In this document: piece after piece, positions 10,103 to 19,692 of the stretch | Layout of the letters: every line of letters starts with the position of its first letter | Position numbering within the stretch: the stretch's first letter is position 1 | From: Macrophomina tecta | Lineage: Eukaryota > Ascomycota > Dothideomycetes > Botryosphaeriales > Botryosphaeriaceae | DNA: 64,000 nucleotides | NCBI GenBank assembly: GCA_024180945.1 | Contig: JAKSGN010000043.1 | Span: 2,232,001-2,296,000, forward strand | Direction: 5' to 3' | Position numbers and translations under genes: made by a program | The notes under the pieces: generated by a model | What the model was told of the DNA's origin: nothing | Database searches by the model: none | What the model saw: the letters and a program-made list of their open reading frames with translations, nothing else

Positions 10103-10616
10103 TCCCACGGGTGAAAGATATGAGAACATGTACAATGAGCATTTTTTGAGGCGTCGTTGATGTTTTAAGTACATTAGCGGAGCAATCATGTTTGCTTGTA
10201 TGAATTCAAGACGTTTGAAGATTCTCCCCTCGCAATGCCTACGAAGTCTTTTTCAGCCTCTCGACAGCCCGTTGCCGTTTAATGCCTTCTGCAAAAGGTG
10301 CACGCGACGCAGCAAAGAGAATGCTGCCTTACGATGAGCATATGCAGCCCTTCGACCAATGGTATCGTTGGACGGCCTCGGGCCATCACGTGTAGACGGC
10401 CCCAAACCCCTGGTTGAGCTGGTCAAAGCTTTAGATGCGAGCTTGTCTGCATCTTTTTTGCCATCAGGGTTCCTGCGTCTTTTCCCGCCGAGGGAACTTT
10501 CGAACTTCTCCCTCATTACCCTCTAACCTCTGTCCCTTCCGGAGCTATACCCCAGCATTTTGCCCTTTTCCTTTCTCTGTTTTTAGTTCTTCGCAAATTT
10601 TACGATTTCCCCGAAA
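10103..10616. other. Intergenic; RPO41 promoter region
   Basis: No supported gene. An 87-codon basic minus-strand frame (10253-10516) has no recognisable motif and overlaps the likely RPO41 promoter; I do not call it. Confidence 0.4.
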
Positions 10617-13600
10617 ATGATGCTCGCGCAAGCCGCGCGCCGCCGCTCACAACGCGACGTCTACCGCCACCTCACGCGCACCGCTCAACAGCTCTACCTC
10701 CCATGGCTGTGCCCGGCATTATATAGGAGTAATGCTACCTTGCTTCCAGGCCAGTCGGATCCCGAGAACCGCACCGCGCAAAGAAGGTATCGAACCACGG
10801 CGAGCAACCAGTCGCGTAACCTGGCCACGACCGCCGAAGCAATCAGCCAAATAAAAGCCTCCATCCCCTTCGACCAAATTTCGCAAAACCGTCCAGAACG
10901 GGCACGGCACGCGCCCAGATCCCCCAAGCTGCCGTCACTGTCCCAATGGAAAGACTCGCAACCGCTGGTCATACATAGCGCCACGACCGCACCACCTCCG
11001 CGGCTCCACTACCACAATGGAATCGGCGGTGACCCCGCAGAGCTACATTCGAATCTCCACGCATGTCTGCGCGTCGGCCGCCTTGATAGGGCCGCCGCGC
11101 TGGTGCGGAGGCTGCGAGAACTATACAACCCCAGCGCGGCGGAGCTCGTAGAGGCGAACAACTTGTATTTGTTGCACATGATGGACCGCGTCATAGCGAA
11201 ACAGCCGGGATACACGATCAATGCTATGAGTACCTGGTTTGAGGTCGAGATGCGAGAGAACGATATCCAGCCCAACGCGGTCACGTACACGTGCATGCTT
11301 CGCACTGCCATTGCGACGCTAGAGAGCGGCAAGAGGGACCGGTTAATCAGGCGGTACCTATGGCTCGCGGAGCAGTCGGGGATATTGGAGAGCGTGCTTA
11401 CGAATGAGGCATGGTCGGATGAGGAGTATGCGGTGTTGGCGGAGGTCAGGCCGGATCTGATATCAGGAGATCAGCCAACGGACCCGCAAACTGAGGCGGA
11501 ACAGAAGGGTCTTGAAGACTTGGGGGATGTCATAGGTCGCCCGGCCCCTATGGACGACATCCCGGAACTCAGGGCCGTCGAGCAGAAGGGCCTCGGCTTG
11601 ACGACGGTTAAGTCAGCTTTGTCGATATTCATGGATAAGGAGACTCTGAGGAAAGTGCTCCCGTATCCTCACGACCTCCAGGGATACACACAGGAAGAGA
11701 AGGATACCATTTACGCCCGTATGAGGCAAGATCGTTTGGAGGAAGACAGCATCGATGCATCGATCGAACGGTGGCGACAGGAACACCAGAACATGCAGAA
11801 GATGGGAATTACCTCGGCGCTGCAGACCAAACCAATGGAGGCTCTTATGTGGCAATGGTACAGTGCCATGGTGCCTCTATTCAAGCAGGAGTTCGAAAGT
11901 ATTAACGCTGTTTACGGTGAGGAGGAGCCTGACTTGCTGGACGAACGGCTAGTTACAGGGCCGTTCTTGGAAGCCTTCACCCCGGAAAAACTGGCTGCTA
12001 CAGCGTTGATTGTTACGGTATCTACGTTTGGTATGCCTGATCACTTCAATGGCATCAAAGTATCTCAAATTGCCATGGCTATTGGAAAACAACTGGCCAT
12101 GGAACACAGCTTGATGGTTGCACAAACAGTACACTCGAACCATTCTATTTATCGGAATGTATCGGCACGCCGCCTGAGAACTCTACTCAAATACTCGAAA
12201 ACGGTCAACCCAAATGAGACCAAGTCAGTGCAGGAGACTAACGATGAAGACGACATTGCAATGAGATACCAGAGTTTGAAGCATTTGGAATGGGCACCGC
12301 TGATCAAAGCCAAGGTTGGAGCTCTGTGCTTGTCTAAGATCTTGGAGGCTGCGAAGATTCCGGTCACGCGCGAGGAAAAGGAGACGAGGCGACAGCTGAT
12401 TTCTAACGAGCCTGCTTTTTATCATGCTACCGTCTACTCTGCGGGTCGCAAATCTGGAATGATCCGCTTACACCAGCAGGTGCTGGACAAGCTAAGGAGA
12501 GAGCCCATGAGAGGTTCATTTGGCACCAAATACCCTATGATTGTGGAGCCTTTACCCTGGACTGGATACAGGAGAGGCGGATACCTTCGCTATCCGGAGC
12601 CCATCATCAAGGAGAAAAGGCAAGATGATGCCCAACGCATCTATGCCATGGCCGCCATTGAAAAGGGCGATATGGATCAAGTCTTGGCCGGTCTCAGCGT
12701 TCTAGGAAAGACGGCTTGGAAGGTCAACCGGGACGTTTTCAAGGTCGTTGTAGAAGCGTGGAACACAGGCGAACCTATTGGCAAAATCGCGCCCGAGAAC
12801 CCAAAAATGGAATACCCACCTGAGCCAGGGCCTGAGGCCTCGAAAAAGGATAAGGCACTGTACCTGAACGAGAAGAAGAGAATCGATAATGCGAAGATGA
12901 GCTACCACTCACAGCGCTGCTTCCAAAACTTCCAGCTCGAGGTCGCTCGCGCCTTCAAAGACGAGGTTTTCTACTTCCCGCATAACATGGACTTCCGCGG
13001 TCGAGCATATCCTATTCCTCCACTTCTCAACCACTTGGGTGCCGATCTTGCGCGTGGTCTCCTTACATTCGCAAAGGGCAAGCAGTTAGGCCCAGTTGGC
13101 CTCTCGTGGCTGAAGATCCATCTTGCGAACGTGTACGGATACGACAAGGCTAGTCTGAAGGACCGTGAGGCTTTCGCAATGGAACACATCCAGGACATCT
13201 ATGATTCCTGCGAGAACCCCTTGACCGGCCGCAAATGGTGGCTGAAGGCAGAGGATCCTTGGCAATGTCTGGCAACCTGCTTTGAGCTGAAGCATGCATT
13301 CGATTCCCCCGATCCTTCCCAGTACATCTCTCATCTTCCGGTGCACCAGGATGGCACTTGCAACGGTCTTCAACATTATGCCGCGCTCGGTGGTGACAAG
13401 GCGGGTGCGGCGCAGGTCAACTTGGAGCCTGGAGACCGCCCTTCCGATATCTATTCCGCCGTGGCTGAGATTGTCAAGAAGGAAGTTGCCAAGGATGCTG
13501 AATCGGGTGACAGATTCGCAAGGATATTGGACGGTAACATCACTCGTAAAGTCGTGAAGCAGACAGTCATGACAAATGTCTACGGAGTCACCTTCACAGG

Positions 13601-14987
13601 TGCCCGTCTGCAGGTCATCAAACAGCTAGAGGCCATCCTTCCCGAAGAGTATCAGGCGGACAGTCTACTTTTCACGATGGGTGGTTACGTCGCGAAGCTC
13701 ATCTTCAAAGCCTTGGGTCAGATGTTCAACGGGGCCCAAGAGATCCAGGACTGGCTCGGAGCCTGCGCCAACAGAATATCGACGGCACTCACGCCCGAGC
13801 AAATCGACGTGATCGAAGCACAGCTCAAAGGGAAACATGGCGAAGCGAATTCACACCCGGACTCGCGCTACCGCAAGAAACTCACCAAAAAGAAGAGCAG
13901 CGTCTTGACGAAGGACCTCTCTTCTCAGTTCAGCGCGACCGTCATCTGGACGACGCCGCTCAAGATGCCCGTCGTGCAACCCTACCGGCGCAGCAAATCA
14001 CGCGAGATCACGACGGTGCTGCAATACCTCTCGATCGTGCAGCCCAAGTCGACTGACGCCATCGACAAGCGCAAGCAGCTCCAGGCGTTCCCGCCCAACT
14101 TCATCCACTCGCTTGACGCCACGCACATGCTGCTGTCAGCGCTGAAGTGCAACGAAATCGGGCTCAGCTTTGCGTCGGTGCACGACTCGTTCTGGACGCA
14201 CGCCGCCGACGTGCCGCTCATGAACCGCGTCCTGCGCGACGCCTTTGTCCGCATGCACTCGGAGGACATTGTCGGCCGCCTCCACGAGGAGTTCTCGATC
14301 CGCTATCAGGACTGCATCTACCTGGCCACCGTTCCCTCGGCCTCGCCCCTCGGCCAGCAGATACTCGCATACCGCCGCGACGCCCTCGCCGCTAGCGTCG
14401 CCCAGAGCAAGAAGCGCACCGGCCACATGCTCATCAACGAGCTTCTCCAGGAGCGTGAGCGCCAGCGCCTGCTCAAGAGCGCGGACGAGGCCGAGAGAGA
14501 GAAAGGCAAGCAGATGATGACCCCCGGCGCGCTGTTCGACGCCGCCAAGGCCGCCGAGGGCGAGGAGGCCGCCGAAGTCGAGCTGACAACGGACGACGAG
14601 GCGCCCGTCGCGCGTCTGGGCGACACGACTGATGCTCCCGCACCGCCAAAGGCCAAGGGCACTGCGAAGAAGAAGGCCGGCGCGGTGGACGCGGTGGACG
14701 AGGAAGTGCCTGAGAACGACGTCGCCGAGGACGAAGACGACGACGACCTGCTCGAGGGCGTCATGGGCAGTGGGGAATCGGCAAACGCTACTACTGCCAC
14801 TGCGCCCGACGCCGCGGCGGACTCCGAAGAGAGGATGCGCCAGCGCGGGGAGGCGCGCAAGCGGAAGGCTGCCGCGAATCGCGAGGCCAAGGTCAAGTTC
14901 TGGCTGCCCATGCATTTCCCCCCCGTACCCAAGAAGGGCGATTTCGACGTCACGCGGTTGAAGGAGAGTACGTATTTCTTCTCTTAA
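10617..14987 (+). CDS. RPO41: Mitochondrial DNA-directed RNA polymerase
   Basis: A single uninterrupted frame of 1,456 residues encodes the T7-phage-type polymerase that transcribes mitochondrial DNA. The Arg-rich N-terminus (MMLAQAARRRSQRDVYRHL) is a presequence, followed by the N-terminal extension. Catalytic motifs are visible. HQDGTCNGLQHYAALGGD contains the metal-binding Asp912 (T7 Asp537). RKVVKQTVMTNVYG contains Arg977, Lys981 and Tyr989 (T7 Arg627, Lys631, Tyr639). VHDSFWTHA contains His1189 and Asp1190 (T7 His811/Asp812). DFRGRAYPIPPLLNHLG starts near residue 792. Between the last polymerase core and the terminal YFFS lies about 130 residues of Ala/Glu/Asp-rich low-complexity sequence. 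Loss of this enzyme abolishes mitochondrial expression in yeast. Confidence 0.97.
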   Translation: MMLAQAARRRSQRDVYRHLTRTAQQLYLPWLCPALYRSNATLLPGQSDPENRTAQRRYRTTASNQSRNLATTAEAISQIKASIPFDQISQNRPERARHAPRSPKLPSLSQWKDSQPLVIHSATTAPPPRLHYHNGIGGDPAELHSNLHACLRVGRLDRAAALVRRLRELYNPSAAELVEANNLYLLHMMDRVIAKQPGYTINAMSTWFEVEMRENDIQPNAVTYTCMLRTAIATLESGKRDRLIRRYLWLAEQSGILESVLTNEAWSDEEYAVLAEVRPDLISGDQPTDPQTEAEQKGLEDLGDVIGRPAPMDDIPELRAVEQKGLGLTTVKSALSIFMDKETLRKVLPYPHDLQGYTQEEKDTIYARMRQDRLEEDSIDASIERWRQEHQNMQKMGITSALQTKPMEALMWQWYSAMVPLFKQEFESINAVYGEEEPDLLDERLVTGPFLEAFTPEKLAATALIVTVSTFGMPDHFNGIKVSQIAMAIGKQLAMEHSLMVAQTVHSNHSIYRNVSARRLRTLLKYSKTVNPNETKSVQETNDEDDIAMRYQSLKHLEWAPLIKAKVGALCLSKILEAAKIPVTREEKETRRQLISNEPAFYHATVYSAGRKSGMIRLHQQVLDKLRREPMRGSFGTKYPMIVEPLPWTGYRRGGYLRYPEPIIKEKRQDDAQRIYAMAAIEKGDMDQVLAGLSVLGKTAWKVNRDVFKVVVEAWNTGEPIGKIAPENPKMEYPPEPGPEASKKDKALYLNEKKRIDNAKMSYHSQRCFQNFQLEVARAFKDEVFYFPHNMDFRGRAYPIPPLLNHLGADLARGLLTFAKGKQLGPVGLSWLKIHLANVYGYDKASLKDREAFAMEHIQDIYDSCENPLTGRKWWLKAEDPWQCLATCFELKHAFDSPDPSQYISHLPVHQDGTCNGLQHYAALGGDKAGAAQVNLEPGDRPSDIYSAVAEIVKKEVAKDAESGDRFARILDGNITRKVVKQTVMTNVYGVTFTGARLQVIKQLEAILPEEYQADSLLFTMGGYVAKLIFKALGQMFNGAQEIQDWLGACANRISTALTPEQIDVIEAQLKGKHGEANSHPDSRYRKKLTKKKSSVLTKDLSSQFSATVIWTTPLKMPVVQPYRRSKSREITTVLQYLSIVQPKSTDAIDKRKQLQAFPPNFIHSLDATHMLLSALKCNEIGLSFASVHDSFWTHAADVPLMNRVLRDAFVRMHSEDIVGRLHEEFSIRYQDCIYLATVPSASPLGQQILAYRRDALAASVAQSKKRTGHMLINELLQERERQRLLKSADEAEREKGKQMMTPGALFDAAKAAEGEEAAEVELTTDDEAPVARLGDTTDAPAPPKAKGTAKKKAGAVDAVDEEVPENDVAEDEDDDDLLEGVMGSGESANATTATAPDAAADSEERMRQRGEARKRKAAANREAKVKFWLPMHFPPVPKKGDFDVTRLKESTYFFS

Positions 14988-15617
14988 GGGAGAGTAGGAT
15001 GTTGGAGAGAAGAATATTGTTTTTCTTTTTTTTTTTTTTTTTGGAATTGGCGTTTTGTAGAGAGGCGCAGGCAAGGGGATTGGGAGGATTGTTGTCAGCG
15101 GATTCTTCTGGCATTTTATGGAGTTTCTTCTTCCTCTGGCGGGGGTACGGCATGCGTGTATTATATGATCGGATATACCTTTCGCATGTGAAAGACAAGG
15201 GAAAGAAAAAAAAAAAAAAAAAAAAAAAAGGCAGCATCTCTGTACGTTTTCAGGAAGAGGGAAGGCATAGAGAATCCCGTGAACCAGCATATGTCACGTT
15301 CTACTTTAATAAAATCAAGATACATCTATCATCTTCGATAGCGGGCGAGATCAGATAGTGAGAGGGTTGGATCTTCCATTGAATGACTTGTTTGATAGTT
15401 TTCTCTGCTAGAAAGTGGGTGATAAGTTCGCGACTTATAGTTGTAGTAGTAGCAGTGGCAAAAAGGCCACTCCCCGATCGTCCATCCAGACAATAAATCG
15501 ACTCCAATCAGACGCTGAACCGACTTGGCCCGGAGGAGGGAAGAGACCAAAAAGAGCGTGCAGTTAGCCTCATCAATCCGCCCCCCCCCCGCCTGTCCAA
15601 ACTTTTTCTCCTCCAGC
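14988..15617. other. Convergent intergenic region, RPO41 and RDI1 3' ends
   Basis: 3' flanks of two converging genes. It contains an 18-T run (15025-15042), a 24-A run (15206-15229) and a 10-C run at about 15581-15590. No gene is supported. Confidence 0.45.
15025..15229. repeat. Poly-T and poly-A tracts in inverted arrangement
   Basis: T18 at 15025-15042 and A24 at 15206-15229 lie 163 bp apart downstream of RPO41. In RNA the two could pair as a long U:A stem. The tracts are directly visible; any role in 3'-end formation is speculation. Confidence 0.7.
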
Positions 15618-18600
15618 CTACCAATCCTTCTTGATATCAAACGACCACTCGAACTTCAGATGCGTCTGGTTGTCGTCGTCAATGAACTTGGAGACAGCGT
15701 TGTAATGACCGCGAGCCATCATGCCAGAGGGAGCGACTTCAGGTTCGACTGGGATAAAGTGTTAGCAGGAGGAATTGGGCATAGAAGGCATTTATTGATC
15801 TTACACTTCTTCTCATATATGGGCTTGTCGGTGGTGTTGGGAGAATAGCTGCCCTGTAAATTGTTAGAGACGAACAAACTTGGCTCGGACGATGCGGTAC
15901 TCACAATCATCTCCTGCATCTTGTTGCTGATGCCCATTCTCTTGACAACCTGAATGTACTTCAAACCAGAAAGGATGCTGTGCTGGACCTTGAAAGTGGC
16001 CTTCATTCTGAATTGAGCACCTTCCTTGATCGAGAAGGGCTTCTCCTTGAGATGGTCGACAGCGCCGGGCGCGGAGAGATCGATGATGATGTCCTCGCGA
16101 CCCTCAACCTTGACACAAGTTTAGCAGCTGTCAACCGTGTGACAGAGCAGAGCGTGAAAACTCACTTCCAGACCAAGGGACTGAATGATGACAGTGCGAG
16201 GATCGTTGGGGTCGGAAATTGTGTTGCCGGAACCAATTCCCAGAGACTCCTTCCATTTGCGCAGAGACTCATCGTTTTGATCTAGCGCGAACATAAGTTA
16301 GTACATACGTCTCAAGTTAATTTCAGCACCTGGTAAGTGGGTGCCACTGCCAGCTCCAGATATTGTGCGAGCCGTCAAGTAATATCGATTTTGCATCATC
16401 AATGATTTAAGCCAACTGCTACTTCAGCTGAAAGACCCGGTTCCGGTCTTTTGTCCTAGCATTCGTGCCATGTTCCTGCAGCGAAACTTGCGCGACTCCG
16501 TGCGAATCCACGGCGTACCTGGTGTTTCAACACCGATGGTGGCTTTTTCGGCTGCCAAGGCCAAAAAGATCCAGGCGGGAGCGCTGTACAGTTTCTGCAG
16601 GAGCGCCATTGACGCTGACCTGCCCGGATATCTCAGATGAATACTTCCGAGGCTATCCCTCTCGACGATCTTTATGAGCTGCTTCATCCGGATTGGTTTT
16701 TGGAAGCGGTCTCTCTTGAGCGTCTTGTTGAGCTGCTTGGTCCAACCAGGTCTTCGGCAACGGCTCGCATTTCGGTTTCTTGTACTCGGTGCCACGCCAT
16801 CCTTTGCACAGTTTGGCTCTGGTCGGTTTGCCACGGGACAACATGGACGTCGTACCCCTGCTGGTGTTGTGTGATGGAATATTCTGAAGCAGGATGCCTT
16901 CGGTCGGCTCGCTTGTGGCAGAGAGCGCTTTCGTAACTTCAGTGGCCGTCTTCTTTTTGATCATGTCTTCGTAGACTTGACCACTTTGAAGTAGACTACT
17001 CTCAATAGGCTCATCGATGACTTGGTGTACCTTTGTACTTGTCTGGGGCAGATTGGGTTCAGAGCACCCAACCATAAGCGGATCCACTTTTGTAACCTCG
17101 GTGGCGTTGTTCGTCTTCGGGCCGATCGCGTTATGGGATGGATCGCTTTGGGCCCAGTTTGGTTCAGTAGTTTTGCCTGTACCAGGGTCTGTCCTTGTGG
17201 GCTGAGTAACGCATTCCGGCTCGAGGATTGCGTCACGGAAAAGCCCTTTGAAACGAGAAAATGACCCGGAATGCCCGTTGAAACGAGACGGGAGATTGAG
17301 TTCCAGGTTTGTAGAGCTGTCCGCAGCTCCTTCTTCAACCCCAAATGCGAAAATCTCATCGAAATGAGGTATTCGACCCAACTTCAAGCCCTCGGGTTCC
17401 TCAGCAGCCTGTCCTGCAGCAGAGCGGCGCTGCCTTTTAAAAGGAGAGGTCCAGTTGACGTGGACCGTGCTGCTCTCCCAACAGGTTCTTCACCGAACTC
17501 TTTAAAACGAGATACTCGAATCGGGATTAGATCAAACTCTTTTTCAAAGCGGGATACTCGAGCCGGCCTGGAGGACTGAGGGATAGCCGTACCCCTTTCG
17601 TCAGCCCAAAGGTCAAATATCTCTGTGAAACGAGATACTCTATTTGGCTTCGAAGTGGCAGAGCTCACAGTAGATCCTTGTCCAGTGTGGGATGGCTCTC
17701 CCCTTTTCCAGAACACCTGCCCGAGGACGCTGCGAAGCCTTGGGTGAGGTGCATTTCCATATGCCTCTTCCGCTTCGTCGTTAAAAGCTTCGTCAACAAT
17801 TTCCGGTATTGGTGGCAAAGAAGTCATTGCCGCTCATCTTGCAGCGTAGCGGACACAAACAGTGTGCCCGATAAGGGTACGTGAAGGTAAGAGTCTGGTA
17901 AAGAATGAACTCGCGGTAGCAACGATCGATGGTTGAGGAGATTCGAATGAATGCTGCTGCGCAGGTATTCGTCGCAAGAGACTCGGCATGGGATAAAACC
18001 ATCGCAGACAGGTCCCATCGTTCTGGACGAGGGAGGCGCAGCCCAACAGCGGTATTTCGGGCGGTCTGTTGTAACCTCTTTAAGCGACGGCTGCCTCAGA
18101 AGGGCTACGGTCATGGCCCGAAGAGACGGCTGATAGCCAAGTATCGCAGTAGAGCCGGCCGTGGGGACTTGAAGCACTAGCCTGGAGATGGTGCGCGAGG
18201 AGATACATCCGGCCAATGCTCAAGTCTCGGCGGATGGACGTCGGGTGTGCATTGCAGCACATGACGAAGTCGTCCTGCCGAGAGAACGCTCAGCGAGCCA
18301 TGCGGAAAACACTGAGAGGCATGGTGCGGGAGAGAGAGTAGTGAGGCCGTATGCGCCAGGATGAAGACAGGAGTTGGCAGACCGCGATGGTGGCTGAATT
18401 TGGCAGCACGGAGAAGCTAACCAAAAGGGCAAGTTTGACGCGCGCGCTTCAAATGCGAGGCATTGAGGCTGTGGGTCAGAATGCGTGCCATTGCAGGAAT
18501 TGCGAGCAGGAAAGATGGCCGACGCCAGAAGCTACCGTGGCGGCAGTTGGCAGGGCTGTGACTCAGGCGTGGACTCGGCGGGAAGATCCAGGGTCCAAGG

Positions 18601-18879
18601 TGAGGCTCAATGAGATGGGATGATCTGCACGAGAGGGCATGCTGTTCCCAGCAGCGGATCCGGGAGATTCCAGCGGGCGTGGGACTGCGTGGAAGGAGGG
18701 CCCGCACAAAATCTGGAGCCAAGCGGGCGCGGCACATGGATGGCTCTGGTTGGGAGGGGGAGGGGTTGCGACTACTCACCCAGCTGCTGGTACTCGTCAA
18801 TCGTCTTCTTCTCGCCGACCTTGAAGCCCTCGGTCTGCTCGGGGGTGAGCTCGTCGTCGTGGTGCGGCTCGGCGGACAT
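15618..18879 (-). CDS. RDI1: Rho GDP-dissociation inhibitor with a 2.5-kb first intron
   Basis: Five exons: 18879-18780, 16281-16166, 16108-15905, 15853-15805 and 15748-15618, total 600 nt and 199 residues. RhoGDI binds prenylated Rho/Cdc42 GTPases and holds them in the cytosol. The N-terminal arm contains LTPEQTEGFKVGEKKTIDEY, running into QQL|DQNDESLRKWKESLG across the first splice. Later motifs are FRMKATFKVQHSILSGLKYI, GSYSPNTTDKPIYEKKFEPE, PSGMMARGHYNA and LKFEWSFDIKKDW. The first intron (16282-18779, 2,498 nt) is exceptional. Its phase, GTGAGT donor, TACTAAC branch site and CTAG acceptor all fit, and no residues are missing between its exons. The other introns are 51-57 nt. A same-strand reading frame lies inside it. 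Confidence 0.94.
16282..18779 (-). other. Giant intron 1 of RDI1
   Basis: 2,498 nt, about 25 to 50 times other introns here. Read on the minus strand it begins GTGAGT and ends with TACTAAC followed 18 nt later by CTAG. Its exons encode adjacent residues of the RhoGDI N-terminal arm. It contains a provisional coding region at 16653-17827; the remaining roughly 1.3 kb has no recognised content. Confidence 0.85.
16653..17827 (-). CDS. Unrecognised repeat-containing ORF nested in the RDI1 intron
   Basis: I do not recognise this protein. An ATG frame runs 17827-17384 (147 codons) and a second overlapping frame continues to 16653. A possible 53-nt intron at 17482-17430 (weak GTTGGG donor, GGCAG acceptor) joins them in phase; otherwise this is a frameshift. 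Several copies of a short motif cross the join: NRVSRFTEIFDL, ARVSRFEKEFDL, IRVSRFKEFGE and then GRIPHFDEIFAFG. The second part has its own internal similarities (ATEVTK...SEP twice, SHNAIG/SHNTSR, PLPKTWLDQAA/PLPKTNPDEAA). It lies entirely within an intron of RDI1 on the same strand. There is no signal peptide or membrane helix. It could be a real nested gene, a decayed one, or chance; repeat conservation across the frame break favours past or present coding. Confidence 0.4.
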
Positions 18880-19692
18880 GATGGCTGATGGCGCGGAACA
18901 GAAGTTGGAGGGTGGATTGGGAGGGAGGTGGTGTCTGAGGGGGGCGAGATGGACCACGCCAGCTCGACGACCGCACTGTTTTGAGTTGCTCCGTCCTGCC
19001 CCACGCTGCGAGCCCTGGCCCCTCTACACCGCCGAAGTCCAGAATCGCGCCCTCGCATCACGTGCCGTTCTGCAGCCACCCCGCCGACCAGCGACGCGCT
19101 GCGGGCAGGGCGCTGCCTCAGACGACGCCCGCTGCTCTTTGTCCAATCTGCAGGGGCGCCGCGCCGTGCAGACGCTCGCCATGCGCGCCCGCTGCACGTG
19201 ATCTGCGTCGGCACCATGGCTGCCCCCAGCGGTTGGCTGGTCGCAGCAGGAGGAGCGCGTGTGTGGGCTGCTGGGTCGCGAAGCAAGCAGCGTGCTGCTG
19301 CTGCTGCTATACAAGCTCCTGTGGGCTCTGAGCTCTCGTCCAATAGCGCGGGCAGCCCTGCGCAGCACTGGCACGGCCGCGGGCTCGGGCTCGGCTCGTT
19401 CCCCTTTTGCGCAAGTCACGGTGTGGGAGAGTGGGAGAGCAGGGGCGGCGGACCGGAGCATCGAAGAAGCTCGCCCGCTGTCGCGACCGCAACTCTGGCC
19501 AATTTCGCGTTCGCGTCCCCCCCCCTCAGCACCATCCGCTCCGCATTCTTCGCCCGCGTCCGCATCCGCTGCCGCTTCAAGCGCCCGCCGAATCCCCATT
19601 GTCGCTCGCCCGCGCACTGGAGACAGACCTGCTGCCCGACCTGCCGCGCATATCCTTCCGCGACTCCAACCGCCCTCGCCCATCCCGTCATC
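18880..19692. promoter_or_regulatory. Divergent promoter region between RDI1 and Bqt4-like gene
   Basis: 813 bp of GC-rich DNA between opposite start codons. Long overlapping frames on both strands are compositional and lack motifs. Promoters and 5' leaders of both genes must lie here. Confidence 0.45.

Noticed and set aside
10253..10516. 87-codon basic minus-strand frame before RPO41
   Set aside because: It overlaps the RPO41 promoter region and shows no motif or splice context.
14136..15290. 384-codon minus-strand frame at the 3' end of RPO41
   Set aside because: Most of it is antisense to the RPO41 C-terminus; its start crosses the homopolymer tracts.
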